From an uncultured Candidatus Melainabacteria bacterium (lineage in GTDB: Bacteria > Cyanobacteriota > Vampirovibrionia > Gastranaerophilales > Gastranaerophilaceae), in assembly GCA_934754775.1 (NCBI GenBank), contig CAKVIM010000007.1:34000-97999 (forward strand): 64,000 nt of DNA, in the 5' to 3' direction. How positions within the stretch are numbered: position 1 is the stretch's first letter; each line of letters opens with the position of its first letter. A model generated the notes under the pieces. It did no database searches, was not told where the DNA came from, and saw only the letters and a list, made by a program, of their open reading frames with translations. Both the position numbers and the translations under genes were made by a program. Shown here piece after piece: positions 1-8,544 of this stretch.

Positions 1-1703
1 TGAACAACTTTTGCTAATTCCGTGCTGTAGTCGTGATAATAATGGGTTTCAATCCCCCTTGGTTCTGTCGCTACTGCCGAATTTACGTGGATACTTACGA
101 AAATTTCAGGAGCTTCTTTTTCAGAGAATTCAACCCTATCTTGTAATGAAACGAAAGTATCGTCAGTTCTGGTTAATGCGACCTTGTATCCCTTTGATTT
201 CAGTATAGACGCAACTTTTTGTGTCACATCAAGTGTTATATCTTTTTCGTTTATACCTTCTCTTATTGCACCATAGTCACTTCCGCCATGTCCCGCATCA
301 AGCACTACTTTACCTTTTGTCGGATTCTTTTTAACAGGTGTCACAACTTTTGCAGCTGTCGGCTTTTCTTGCAATTTTTCTTTAACAGCTTGAGTTACAG
401 TAATCTTAATTGCCTTACCGTCAATACTCTGCTCTATTCTAACCACATCCGTTTTACTTATCTTCATGCCGGCTCTTACACCGATTTGCGGGAACAAAGA
501 AAGCGTAAAATCTTTAAATGCTGTATTATTAAGCGTTTTTATCAAATCCTGCTCGTTATAACTTTTTACGTTAAACATATAAAGATTCAAAGAATCGTCA
601 TTTCTTATAATTGAATGAACAACAGGTGCTGTAAATGAAAGCACAAGCTCATTTGTTTGATTATTAATTTTCCGAACATACGCCTTATTTAGGTTTGAAA
701 CGGTATTAACCAAATCTGTATGTCTTAATTTATCAGAATTGATAAACAACATAGACTGATTATCCGCTGAAAAAACAGGAATATATTTATCAGCTTTATC
801 AGACGTCACAACGACTCTGGCTATATTATACTCAAATTGTCCGATTTTTGCAGTATCTTTGCAAGAACCGTCAGGACAAAGTTTCAATTCACGATTTCTG
901 ATTTTCTTATCCACAAATGCGTTTGGAATATCGACCACGACTCTCTTGGGAGAATCGAGATAAAACATCTTGCTCGCAGTCATTTGTCCTAAACCACTTA
1001 CCAACAGACCGCCATTTTTAAGATAGTATCCGTTAATATAATACTTTGTTCTAAGTTTCAATGCAGATGATAAATCAATTGAAATAACAGAATCATACGT
1101 CTGCCCATTAGAATTATTCAACGTAGAAGCTTCAAAAGCCTTTTGAATATCTGCAACAACAGAACTTGCATTCTTTGTACCATTATTTACAGAAATAGGC
1201 ACCTTCTGCACCACTTGAGAATTCGCTACAATGCTTGAATAAGCAAGTTTTGGTGCATTTTCATCATATATAGCATTGAAATAATCGTTCTTTAGCTGCA
1301 ATCCGTTTGCCTTAAGAACAATATTCCCGTTTACAGTAAATAATTTAGCTTTTGTAGTATCAAAACCTTCTTCAAAAGTGATTACAGCTCGCACAACATC
1401 AGGATTTGTCGTAAATTGAGAAAGTCTGATTTCTTTGATATTAGCCTTTTCAAAGACAAGTTGTTGTTTATCTCCAATCAATACTGCGTTATCTATATCA
1501 AAATAAATCCGATTAGGATTTTCTAAGCGTGAAAGCTTCAGCTCTCGAGCTTCTGCATTTGCAGCATCCTGCACCCCAATATACACAAGAGATGCCATAT
1601 CATCATAGTCCAAAGACATAACCTTTGCAGGCTCTGCAGATACAGCAAAAGTCTCTAAAAACAGCATTATAAATGTTATTATAAAAAAAAGTATTCTCTT
1701 CAT
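1..1703 (-). CDS. N-acetylmuramoyl-L-alanine amidase with AMIN domains (partial, C-terminus off window)
   Basis: Cell-wall hydrolase expected to cleave the amide between MurNAc and L-Ala in periplasmic peptidoglycan. Translation from the ATG at 1703 gives a signal peptide (MKRILFFIITFIMLFLETFA, then VSA), then beta-rich sequence resembling AMIN domains (about residues 35-130 and 205-290). A linker with KPTAAKVVTPVKK leads to the Amidase_3 catalytic domain, starting near residue 465 with VVLDAGHGGSDYG, whose His is the first zinc ligand. REGINEKD supplies the expected Glu, VSIHVN the next His, and GIETHYYHDYSTELA is the typical following strand and helix. The gene is open to the window edge, so the final catalytic Glu is not visible. 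A 42-aa gene lies upstream, separated by a terminator, so the amidase probably has its own promoter. AMIN-Amidase_3 architecture is that of AmiC-type enzymes; AMIN domains target the protein to septal or pore structures. Confidence 0.93.
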   Translation of the reverse strand, partial: MKRILFFIITFIMLFLETFAVSAEPAKVMSLDYDDMASLVYIGVQDAANAEARELKLSRLENPNRIYFDIDNAVLIGDKQQLVFEKANIKEIRLSQFTTNPDVVRAVITFEEGFDTTKAKLFTVNGNIVLKANGLQLKNDYFNAIYDENAPKLAYSSIVANSQVVQKVPISVNNGTKNASSVVADIQKAFEASTLNNSNGQTYDSVISIDLSSALKLRTKYYINGYYLKNGGLLVSGLGQMTASKMFYLDSPKRVVVDIPNAFVDKKIRNRELKLCPDGSCKDTAKIGQFEYNIARVVVTSDKADKYIPVFSADNQSMLFINSDKLRHTDLVNTVSNLNKAYVRKINNQTNELVLSFTAPVVHSIIRNDDSLNLYMFNVKSYNEQDLIKTLNNTAFKDFTLSLFPQIGVRAGMKISKTDVVRIEQSIDGKAIKITVTQAVKEKLQEKPTAAKVVTPVKKNPTKGKVVLDAGHGGSDYGAIREGINEKDITLDVTQKVASILKSKGYKVALTRTDDTFVSLQDRVEFSEKEAPEIFVSIHVNSAVATEPRGIETHYYHDYSTELAKVV

Positions 1704-1775
1704 AAAATAAGGCATCCGCCACCAAGTCACGACAAAATTATACCACAAAACTTATAAAGAGAAAACAAAAATAAA

Positions 1776-1796
1776 GCTTGTCTTTAAAAGACAAGC
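1776..1796 (-). terminator. Rho-independent terminator of the 42-aa gene
   Basis: Perfect inverted repeat GCTTGTCTTT / AAAGACAAGC. On the minus strand it is followed by a T-rich run (complement of aacaaaaataaa). It lies between the 42-aa gene and the amidase gene. Confidence 0.75.
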
Positions 1797-1835
1797 CGTA
1801 TATTTGAGAGAAAGAGAGAAAGAGAAATATTTATT

Positions 1836-1964
1836 TTATCCGTTTATTAAACGGTCAACTTCATAAATTTTTAATACCAGAGCTTCCGTTTGTTCTTTTA
1901 ACCATAATGCGAACATTTTGATTTCATCTCTGAAACTATAACATCCTGGCCACATTGCATACAT
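1836..1964 (-). CDS. 42-aa Trp-containing small protein, function unknown
   Basis: Short reading frame with a strong Shine-Dalgarno (AAAGGAGC, about 8 nt before ATG) and its own terminator. The product begins MYAMWPGCYSFRDEIKMFAL and ends in a charged helix (KEQTEALVLKIYEVDRLING). It has two Trp and one Cys and looks like an amphipathic helix rather than a signal peptide or a clear membrane span. Its leader carries a perfect small hairpin (AAATGAA-CC-TTCATTT, 1992-2007) just upstream of the SD. I do not recognise the family. The SD and the terminator are the main evidence that it is real. It might be a leader or regulator for the amidase downstream, but the intervening terminator argues against simple cotranscription. 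Confidence 0.6.
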   Translation of the reverse strand: MYAMWPGCYSFRDEIKMFALWLKEQTEALVLKIYEVDRLING

Positions 1965-2091
1965 AACGTTTGCTCCTTTCTTGTGATTAATAAATGAACC
2001 TTCATTTACCTTACATTTTGTATAACGGCATTTTTTTTAAAAACTTTAGAGTTTTTGAGTATATCGTTACAATTATTTACAATATAAAGTT

Positions 2092-2149
2092 TTGTAACAA
2101 AAATTTTAAAGTGTGAAATCAAGTGTTATTTATATACTTTATATATAAG
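2092..2149 (+). promoter_or_regulatory. Shared promoter architecture, copy A
   Basis: TTGTAACAA (2092-2100), 32 bp spacer, then TATACTTTATATATAAG (2133-2149), 26 bp before the ATG of the 626-aa gene. TATACT matches a -10 box at 5 of 6 positions, but no good -35 box lies 17 bp upstream. A second related palindrome half, TCGTTACAA, is at 2064-2072. The same arrangement precedes 4295, 7636 and 56586. Promoter function is inference from recurrence. Confidence 0.6.
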
Positions 2150-2175
2150 TGAAGCTATTAAGATGGTAAAAGATT

Positions 2176-4056
2176 ATGACTACAGATTTCAATATTAAAT
2201 ATTCATCAAATGTACCTGTTCAAACTAGCAGCACACAAAACGTTAACAAGTCTGACGCTAGCAAAAACAACTCAGTATTTGATGAAAAAAACACAAACAC
2301 TACAAACTCAGAAGTTCAAGCAAAAGTTGATAAAATTCTTGAAGAAATTTGTGCTAAATTCGCAAAATACGGAATCACAAAAGAAGATTTAAAGAAACTT
2401 AATATTGTACAAAGAGCATTGAACTTCTCTGATGAAAACTTGGACAAAGTACCTAATCAAGAAAGAATGAACAAGAGAGTTATTGAAAGCATTGAAGCTG
2501 CTATCAAGGATTCTATTGTTGACGGAAAAGTTGATTTCAACAAAGCTAACAAATTGAGTGGCGACTACCTTGTAGCCTTAATGTCTGAATGGAGTTCAAT
2601 TGACGAATTCAAAAAATGGAACAATGACCCTAAACACCCAAAACATTCTATATTCGATAGATTAATCGCAGCAGGCTGCTTACCAAAAAATGCTACTATT
2701 GAAAATACAACACCGGAAAACTTTGAAAAAGCTTGTAAACAATTATACTATAAGATAGTTACACCTAAAAACGGCAAAGCGGTTACTGCCGATGCAATCA
2801 GATTACAAATGCAAACATTCGGAAGATTGTTTATCAACTCTTCTCCGGAAGAAAAGAAGTTGTTTACTAATGTACTTAAAGATTTGCATTCAGATAATAG
2901 AATTAAAGGTTTAGAAATTTTATTAACTGATAAGGACTTGTCAGAAGTTATAGCTGATAGATCTAAAAATCCTGAGTATTTGTTAGAAACTCTTACAGCC
3001 TTGAACCCTGATGGCAGCCACATGACACCGGAAGAAGCAGCTTATTTCACTGCTAGCATTGCAAAAATGCAAAACGAATCTCAAAGAGCTGAAGCAATCC
3101 AAAAGTTCACTGAATATGTTAACCAATGGGAAACAAATAACGCTGATGCTTTGAAAGTTCTTGATGAAAAAATCAAAGCAGCACAAGAAAAAGGCGTTGA
3201 ACCTGAATTAACCAAAGAAGAACAAGAATTATTACTGATAAGAAAAAACTTCGTTGAAGGTGGTTATGCAGGTAACATCATTGGTACCCAACAAAATGAA
3301 CGCTTATCAGCTGCTTTCAAAACAGAACAATTAGAAAAATTAAACCAAAATGCTTACCAATTAGGCGAATCCGAATACAAAGAAGTTCTTAAGAGAATTC
3401 AATCAACTATTGATGAACACCCTGAAATTATCACAAACGGTAGCCTTGAAGATGTAATCAAAGATATAAACAAGGCAACTAACGGCAATTATTCAACAGT
3501 TACTTCAGGTAGTGATGCTCCTCTTAAGGCTCCTGTTGGTACAAAAACTAGCACTGGTGACAGTGCAGACGCTTCCGGCGTAGGTTACAGCCAAACAACA
3601 GCACCTGACACTTCAAGACTTGAAGCATTAAGAAATCAAATTGCACCTCAAGAAACAAACGACAAATTTGAAATCGTTAAACCTGAAACAAAAGAAGAAA
3701 CTGAAAAAGAATTCAGCAACAATACTTCTAAACTACAACTTACATTCAGAAACACAGCTGCTTTTGAAAGATTCGTAGAAAACACTTCTCTTTCATACTC
3801 AAAAATTATGAAAGAAGCAGGCAAAAATTATTCTTCATTAGCAAAACCTCTTCAACAAAAAGTTCTTAACTTCTTAACACTTCAAAAGAACAATAGAATT
3901 ACATTATTACAAACTATTAACAACTCAGAATTGACTCTTGCAGCATCTAGAGTTTTTGAAATCAACAACGATGATTTACAAAAGTTGTCAATCGCAGGTT
4001 GTTTCAAGAATATGATTAAAAAACACAACGCTCAAAAAGAAAAAGCAATGGCATAA
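2176..4056 (+). CDS. 626-aa helical protein, function unknown (putative regulon member A)
   Basis: I do not recognise this family. The protein has no signal peptide and no convincing membrane span. The first ~45 residues are polar, Ser/Thr/Asn-rich and probably disordered. Residues 45-450 look helical and charged, with a glutamate/lysine-rich stretch near 340 (LTKEEQELLLIRK). A Ser/Thr/Gly-rich linker occupies about 440-500, and a second helical block runs from about 530 to the end. The last ~60 residues loosely resemble the helical C-terminus of the 602-aa protein encoded next. The start is the ATG at 2176 with only a weak upstream purine stretch (AGATGG). Transcription probably starts at the TATACTTTATATATAAG motif 26 bp upstream and ends at a strong hairpin at 4077-4109. 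The N-terminal composition resembles proteins exported without a cleaved signal, but nothing here proves export. Confidence 0.85.
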   Translation: MTTDFNIKYSSNVPVQTSSTQNVNKSDASKNNSVFDEKNTNTTNSEVQAKVDKILEEICAKFAKYGITKEDLKKLNIVQRALNFSDENLDKVPNQERMNKRVIESIEAAIKDSIVDGKVDFNKANKLSGDYLVALMSEWSSIDEFKKWNNDPKHPKHSIFDRLIAAGCLPKNATIENTTPENFEKACKQLYYKIVTPKNGKAVTADAIRLQMQTFGRLFINSSPEEKKLFTNVLKDLHSDNRIKGLEILLTDKDLSEVIADRSKNPEYLLETLTALNPDGSHMTPEEAAYFTASIAKMQNESQRAEAIQKFTEYVNQWETNNADALKVLDEKIKAAQEKGVEPELTKEEQELLLIRKNFVEGGYAGNIIGTQQNERLSAAFKTEQLEKLNQNAYQLGESEYKEVLKRIQSTIDEHPEIITNGSLEDVIKDINKATNGNYSTVTSGSDAPLKAPVGTKTSTGDSADASGVGYSQTTAPDTSRLEALRNQIAPQETNDKFEIVKPETKEETEKEFSNNTSKLQLTFRNTAAFERFVENTSLSYSKIMKEAGKNYSSLAKPLQQKVLNFLTLQKNNRITLLQTINNSELTLAASRVFEINNDDLQKLSIAGCFKNMIKKHNAQKEKAMA

Positions 4057-4076
4057 TTTGGATTTTGGTTTTTAGC

Positions 4077-4109
4077 AAAGAGGGGCGAAACGAAGTTTCG
4101 CCCCTCTTT
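4077..4109 (+). terminator. Rho-independent terminator after the 626-aa gene
   Basis: 15-bp perfect stem (AAAGAGGGGCGAAAC / GTTTCGCCCCTCTTT) with a 3-nt loop, beginning 21 nt after the stop codon. Confidence 0.9.
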
Positions 4110-4140
4110 CATTATCCAGCCTTCCCGTCATTCTCTTTCC

Positions 4141-4228
4141 CTCCCCCCCCTTATTTTCCCTATATTTTCCCCTCTTTCATTCCCCCCTATTTACCCTCTT
4201 ATTTACCCCCCCCCTCATTTACCCCTTT
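4141..4228. repeat. C-rich TTTACCCC-type degenerate repeat array
   Basis: Roughly 90 bp of alternating C-runs and T/A words (ATTTACCCC, ATTTTCCCC, CATTCCCCCC). It belongs to a dispersed family also seen at 29226, 41617, 57849, 60560 and 63679. A 66-aa open frame across it is proline/phenylalanine low-complexity and not a credible gene. Confidence 0.8.
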
Positions 4229-4233
4229 ATATT

Positions 4234-4283
4234 TTGTTACAATTAAGCAACTTTATAATCTTTAAATACTTTATATATATAAC
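4234..4283 (+). promoter_or_regulatory. Shared promoter architecture, copy B
   Basis: TTGTTACAA (4234-4242), 22 bp spacer, then AATACTTTATATATATAAC (4265-4283), 11 bp before the ATG at 4295. The spacer is about one helical turn shorter than in the other three copies (32, 33 and 32 bp). Confidence 0.6.
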
Positions 4284-4294
4284 GAGGATAAATT

Positions 4295-6103
4295 ATGGGC
4301 ATATTGTCTACAATCAAAAATTTCATCAACGAAATTACTGATACTAAAAGTGTCGGCACAGTCCAACCTGCAAAAAAAGAAGAAAAGAAATCAAATATTA
4401 AGGTTATTGAGTGCAAAAATGTAGACAAAAACGTAGACACTATTGAAATCAAGAACAAAAATATACAAAAAAACGAAGCTCAAAATCAAGTACACAAGAG
4501 AGGTATGAGAGAAATCAAAGCTTCTATCGAAAATAAATGTCAGGCTAACGGCTTAGATTTTAGAAAATTGAGTAAATATTTTGGTGATGTTGCCGGCATC
4601 ACAATGGAACAATTCAAACAATTACCACAAGAAGAACAGACATTTATTCTTGAAGTTATTGATCACGAATTAGACCATTTGATTATGTTAAAAAGAGAGC
4701 ATAAACTATCAAAACACGCTGATAGAGAAGCATTGGTTCGAAGCGGAGCACAAAACACATACGAAGCTGTCCACGAAGGACATTTTAAAAATGTAAATGA
4801 CTTTGAAAAACACAGAGAAGATATAAAGAAACAACTTGGCGAGGATTTTGAGAAACTTTCCCCTCAAGAAAAAGGTGAAAGATTCAAAGCTTTTGCAAAA
4901 AAAAGAGCAGAAGCATTCAGAGCCGAGCTAAAAAAACGTTTTGGACATCTTCCGGAAGCAGAAAGAAAAGCTGAAATAAAAAAAGCTGAAGCACAACAAA
5001 ACGCAGTAACAAGAGCAGAATTCATTGATATAACCGCAACTGAAGACAGTGAAACAGCAGTAGATGCAATGGTTATCCTTAATGGTAAGGATATGGCGTA
5101 TGGTGCAAGAACAATTCTTGAAACACGTGTAGATAAAGCAGAAAGAACCAGAACTGCTGATTATATCAAGTTCGAAAAAACAGAAGAATTGGTTAAAAGC
5201 TACGCTGAAAGGGGTTGCGAACCTGACGAACAAACTATTGAAGAGTTCACAAACACAATTGTGATGTACAAATCCACTGAAGGCGTAAATGAATACCAAA
5301 ATGCTTACAACGAAAGAAGACAACAATACGAAAGTGGTGAAGCACAATCTCCTTTGATGGATAAATTATTCAAATCAACGGCTAAAGGTATCGGTCAAGG
5401 TGCTATGAATAACGTTAACATGACAAGCGATGAGAAAGCTAAATTCATCGCTAAGTGGATTGAGGACGCTAAACAGTACAAAGATTACAAAGAAGTCACT
5501 AAAAAAATAATAAAAGAACTTGAAACAAATCCTGAATACAAGGAATTAGCCAAAAAAGTTCAAGAAGAAAGAAAAATTATCCAACAACAAAGAACAGCAA
5601 AGAGTGGCAGAAAAACTGAAAATAAAAAAACTCCGGTTACTTCACAAAGCCTTAAAACGCCATCTCAAAACAATACTGTTCCTATTCAAAAAAACAAAAC
5701 TCCTTCTTCAAACAAGATTGCAACAAAAAAAGGCACGAGCAATACATTACAAAAAAAAGTAGCCAACAAAGTTGTTGTCGCAAATAAAGTCAAATCCTTA
5801 GGCTTGAGCGAAGCAGTTAAAGAATACGGACATGCAAACGTTATTAAAACTATTCTTGAGAACCAAAATCTTAAATACTTACGTCCACAACTTTCAGGTT
5901 ATTTGAAAACATATAACGTAAATGCTCTTAAGCAAATCACAAACAACTGTTCGGACAGTTCATTTGTATACATCTGCAGTGTTGTAAATCCGGACTTTGT
6001 TGAAGATTTAAAAGAAAGCAGAAATCATTTATGCTATAGTGCTAATAAACAATTAGAAATGATGGAAAAGAAGAATGAAGCTCGTAAAGAATCTATTGTA
6101 TAA
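4295..6103 (+). CDS. 602-aa charged helical protein, function unknown (putative regulon member B)
   Basis: Unrecognised, very charged, largely alpha-helical protein without a signal peptide. It has a short amphipathic N-terminus (MGILSTIKNFINEI), a Lys-rich linker to residue ~65, then a helical body (about 70-440) with an acidic His-rich patch (VIDHELDHLIMLKREHKLSKH, near residues 120-140). That patch contains H-E-L-D-H, one residue away from an HExxH pattern when read on, but no third metal ligand can be assigned. Residues 430-510 are a Lys/Ser/Thr/Asn/Gln-rich linker. The last ~90 residues form a compact helical domain (KSLGLSEAVKEYGHANVIKT onward) loosely resembling the end of the upstream 626-aa protein. 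GAGG 8 nt before ATG supports the start. It shares its promoter motif with the 626-aa gene but is separated from it by a terminator, so the two are independently transcribed. Confidence 0.85.
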   Translation: MGILSTIKNFINEITDTKSVGTVQPAKKEEKKSNIKVIECKNVDKNVDTIEIKNKNIQKNEAQNQVHKRGMREIKASIENKCQANGLDFRKLSKYFGDVAGITMEQFKQLPQEEQTFILEVIDHELDHLIMLKREHKLSKHADREALVRSGAQNTYEAVHEGHFKNVNDFEKHREDIKKQLGEDFEKLSPQEKGERFKAFAKKRAEAFRAELKKRFGHLPEAERKAEIKKAEAQQNAVTRAEFIDITATEDSETAVDAMVILNGKDMAYGARTILETRVDKAERTRTADYIKFEKTEELVKSYAERGCEPDEQTIEEFTNTIVMYKSTEGVNEYQNAYNERRQQYESGEAQSPLMDKLFKSTAKGIGQGAMNNVNMTSDEKAKFIAKWIEDAKQYKDYKEVTKKIIKELETNPEYKELAKKVQEERKIIQQQRTAKSGRKTENKKTPVTSQSLKTPSQNNTVPIQKNKTPSSNKIATKKGTSNTLQKKVANKVVVANKVKSLGLSEAVKEYGHANVIKTILENQNLKYLRPQLSGYLKTYNVNALKQITNNCSDSSFVYICSVVNPDFVEDLKESRNHLCYSANKQLEMMEKKNEARKESIV

Positions 6104-6767
6104 TATCTTGACTCTGCAGGAAAAATTGCTGCGGTTAAGACTCTCAAAAACACTCAATTCCAAGCACAAATCAAAGCGAAAACGCCAATATCTTGATGGC
6201 TGCGTTCTTGATTTGAATTCTATGGCAGATGCTGAAAAGCAAGCACTAGAGGATGAATTGACGCTTATTTTAAAAAAATACAACTATTCTCCGGAAGAAA
6301 TTTTGAGCTACATTTCGCAAACAACACCGGTCAAATATCTTGACGACGCCGAAAAAATTCTCAATCAAATCGGAGAAAACGAGGGATTTATCTATCCTGC
6401 AAAAGGGTGCAAGGCTCTTTATCTTTCGCTTGCAATAGACAAAAAAATGAAACTCAAAACGGATGCTATGTTCGTTTTATCAAAAGGTGAAATTAACAAA
6501 TACTACTTCTTGTACCATTTTTACAACTGGTACGCTTTCAAGCACAATATTGCAGGACTTGAACCGGACTCACAAGAACTTTTGAAAAAATATTTATATG
6601 GAAATGGCGATTTTAGCAGTTTACAACTTGACGATATTTACAGACTCAAAGATGCAATTAAGCTAGACAAAGCCGCAATTGAATTCGTAATCAAACTTTG
6701 CAGAAATTATGACGGAGCAAAACAAGCTCTTTCTAAGCTCAAATCAGATGGCGGAGCTAAATTATAG
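6075..6767 (+). CDS. Unknown protein, up to 230 aa (start uncertain; 6222 is an alternative)
   Basis: I do not recognise the family. From the ATG at 6075 the frame overlaps the preceding gene by 29 bp, suggesting translational coupling. The first ~49 residues are basic and lack the look of a folded domain. An internal ATG at 6222 (MADAEKQALEDELTL, 181 aa) begins what looks like the natural globular helical protein, but it has no clear SD, whereas 6075 has a weak GGAAAAG. The body contains aromatic-rich helices (KYYFLYHFYNWYAFKHNI, about residues 142-159) and ends in a Lys-rich helix. There are no membrane spans or signal peptide. It is convergent with the hydrolase-like gene at 6770, only 2 bp away. 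It is probably part of the 4295 transcription unit. Confidence 0.7.
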   Translation: MKLVKNLLYNILTLQEKLLRLRLSKTLNSKHKSKRKRQYLDGCVLDLNSMADAEKQALEDELTLILKKYNYSPEEILSYISQTTPVKYLDDAEKILNQIGENEGFIYPAKGCKALYLSLAIDKKMKLKTDAMFVLSKGEINKYYFLYHFYNWYAFKHNIAGLEPDSQELLKKYLYGNGDFSSLQLDDIYRLKDAIKLDKAAIEFVIKLCRNYDGAKQALSKLKSDGGAKL

Positions 6768-6769
6768 AG

Positions 6770-7525
6770 CTAAATATACTGTTTAATCCAGCTTGTAATA
6801 ATTTTTATCAAACTGTTATCATTCTTCAACATTAGCATGCCGCAAGAACGAGAATCAGACGTATATGTCGCAAACTCTGCCTGTGCAAACTTTTTCAAGT
6901 AATTTTGTGCGTTTTGCCCTGCAAAATCTCCTGTGCCTGATATAGAAAAAATATCAATCTTATCAAGGTTTGCAAGCTTTACAGGAACATAAAGTCCTTT
7001 TGCTTTAACAACCGGAGATAAGAATACGAGCGTCTTTGGCTTATATTTAATCTTGTCTGCGACCAAAATTGCCGTACTTGCCCCGATATCAGAACCTACA
7101 ATCGCCCAATTATTAAAGAATACACGCTTTGGGTTATCAACTTTAACGCTTTCAATAACCTTAATAACATCATCCGGATATTTAGCATAAGCATTATTCG
7201 TCATGCTTTTCCACGAAGTTCGTACCAATTGTGCGTTATAAACACTTTTTCCGTGTCCACGTAAATCAATTTTCAAGACTGCATATCCGCTATACAACAA
7301 TTCTTGCGGCAAGCTTTCCCACCATTCTGAAGAATATCCGAGCGAATGAAGCAGCACAACTGTTGGAAATTCTCTCTGTGCCTGAATCTTCGGATAAGTA
7401 AGCGTAGCTTTCAGTGCAAATCCGTCATTTGCCTGCACTGCTACATCTTTAGTAACAAATTTCGCCGCAGAACACGGGTTTATTAAAATCAAAAATAATG
7501 TTAAAATTAAAAAAACTCTCTTCAT
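6770..7525 (-). CDS. Secreted alpha/beta-hydrolase-like protein with altered catalytic residues
   Basis: 251-aa protein with a clear signal peptide (MKRVFLILTLFLILINPCSA) and alpha/beta-hydrolase fold landmarks. These are the oxyanion-hole strand VVLLHSLGYSSEWW (residues ~55-68), LKIDLRGHGKS (~93-103), and the nucleophile elbow VGSDIGAST (~146-154). In the usual GxSxG elbow the middle residue is Ser or Cys; here the pattern reads G-S-D-I-G, putting Asp at that place. The region that should carry the catalytic His reads SRSCGMLML instead of a GHG-type motif. It may be a non-hydrolytic relative or use an Asp nucleophile as in dehalogenase/epoxide-hydrolase relatives, though those still need a His. 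It is convergent with 6075-6767. Expected in the periplasm or outside the cell. Confidence 0.8.
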   Translation of the reverse strand: MKRVFLILTLFLILINPCSAAKFVTKDVAVQANDGFALKATLTYPKIQAQREFPTVVLLHSLGYSSEWWESLPQELLYSGYAVLKIDLRGHGKSVYNAQLVRTSWKSMTNNAYAKYPDDVIKVIESVKVDNPKRVFFNNWAIVGSDIGASTAILVADKIKYKPKTLVFLSPVVKAKGLYVPVKLANLDKIDIFSISGTGDFAGQNAQNYLKKFAQAEFATYTSDSRSCGMLMLKNDNSLIKIITSWIKQYI

Positions 7526-7554
7526 ACGAATTCATTATAACATATAAATCACAT

Positions 7555-7615
7555 TCGTTACAAATCTTCATAAAAAAGGCAATTATTTATAAAAGATATA
7601 CTTTATATATATAAG
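7555..7615 (+). promoter_or_regulatory. Shared promoter architecture, copy C
   Basis: TCGTTACAA (7555-7563), 33 bp spacer, then TATACTTTATATATATAAG (7597-7615), 20 bp before ATG 7636. It is identical over the 3' motif to copy D apart from the first base. Confidence 0.6.
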
Positions 7616-7635
7616 AAGAAAAATTAAGGAGCAGT

Positions 7636-8544
7636 ATGCCAATAGTTTTAGATACAAATATGAAATTATTAGCCGATAGAATGAGCATATCTTCTTCCAG
7701 AATGGTTAAGGACTATGGGCTCAAAACTGTTGACGAAATTATTGAAGCGGAAGCTGCTCAAGGAAATACCAGAGCATTAACTTTTGCCAGAGATCTGTAT
7801 ACTTCTCCTGACAAATTGATAAATATTTTCAAGCTATATGATGTAGAAAACAAATTTGTCATCATCAACAATATGGACTCACAAACAAGAGAATTAATTT
7901 TACCGATGCTTAATTCGGAAGATTTGGTTATGGGGCTGTATTTCTTCAAGCAAGATAAATTGCTCGAAATGTTGCAAGACGTCAGTTCTGAAGAAATTGT
8001 ACGAGTTATAATGAGCACATTTCCACTAGAACAGGTTATTTTGATGTTCAAAGAAGACGATTTGGCTAAATTTTTCCAAAACGATAAATTAGAAAGATAC
8101 GACGTTATGGAGCAGCTAAAAAGCATGCCACCGGAAATTTTAATTAAGTTCGTCGAAGGGATTACAGGAGAAGAATATTCACTTGAAAACCAGAAAAACT
8201 TGTTCAAATCAATTGACGCAATGCCACTTGATAAATATAGAGATTTTATGTCATCTATTGACCCTGATGTCCAAAGACAATTGACATTCCAGCTTACAAA
8301 AACAAACAACGAATACTTACAATTGTTTGAAAATCGTGCATACACAGAAATGCTCGGGAAATTAATGAAACCTGATATGATTGCACCAATGATTGAACTG
8401 GAACAAGAAACATTGGTCAATATGATTTTAGAACTTCCGGACGATTTAATGTCAATCGTTGCGGCACAAGTTAAAACAGAAGATTTTGCGAATTTTTTAC
8501 TTGATGATCATTTAGATGTTCTTGAACGTGCAATTGCTATGTAG
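7636..8544 (+). CDS. FliG/MgtE-N-like helical repeat protein (putative regulon member C)
   Basis: 302-aa soluble protein made of short repeated helices of the type found in the MgtE cytoplasmic N-domain and FliG middle/C domains. Repeating units include LINIFKLYDVENKFVIINNM, IVRVIMSTFPLEQVILMF, and MPPEILIKFVEGITGEEY, each ending in Asp/Pro-rich turns. No membrane spans are present, so it is not a whole MgtE transporter, and no flagellar gene is nearby. The start is well supported: AAGGAG lies 7 nt before ATG. It is expressed from the shared TATACTTTATATATATAAG promoter motif. It ends in an 8-bp convergent overlap with the gene on the other strand. A scaffold or adaptor role is guessed from the fold only. 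Confidence 0.8.
   Translation: MPIVLDTNMKLLADRMSISSSRMVKDYGLKTVDEIIEAEAAQGNTRALTFARDLYTSPDKLINIFKLYDVENKFVIINNMDSQTRELILPMLNSEDLVMGLYFFKQDKLLEMLQDVSSEEIVRVIMSTFPLEQVILMFKEDDLAKFFQNDKLERYDVMEQLKSMPPEILIKFVEGITGEEYSLENQKNLFKSIDAMPLDKYRDFMSSIDPDVQRQLTFQLTKTNNEYLQLFENRAYTEMLGKLMKPDMIAPMIELEQETLVNMILELPDDLMSIVAAQVKTEDFANFLLDDHLDVLERAIAM

Noticed and set aside
219-614. 131-aa plus-strand frame inside the amidase gene
   Set aside because: Shadow of the minus-strand amidase coding sequence; its translation is Phe/Cys-rich with no SD.
4065-4265. 66-aa open frame after the 626-aa gene
   Set aside because: It runs through a terminator hairpin and a C-rich repeat array; the product is Pro/Phe low-complexity with no SD.
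4670-4720. HELDH in the 602-aa protein as a metalloprotease site
   Set aside because: The pattern resembles HExxH by spacing only; no third ligand or metzincin/gluzincin context is visible.
6053-6283. 76-aa minus-strand frame
   Set aside because: Antisense to the real plus-strand genes, no SD.
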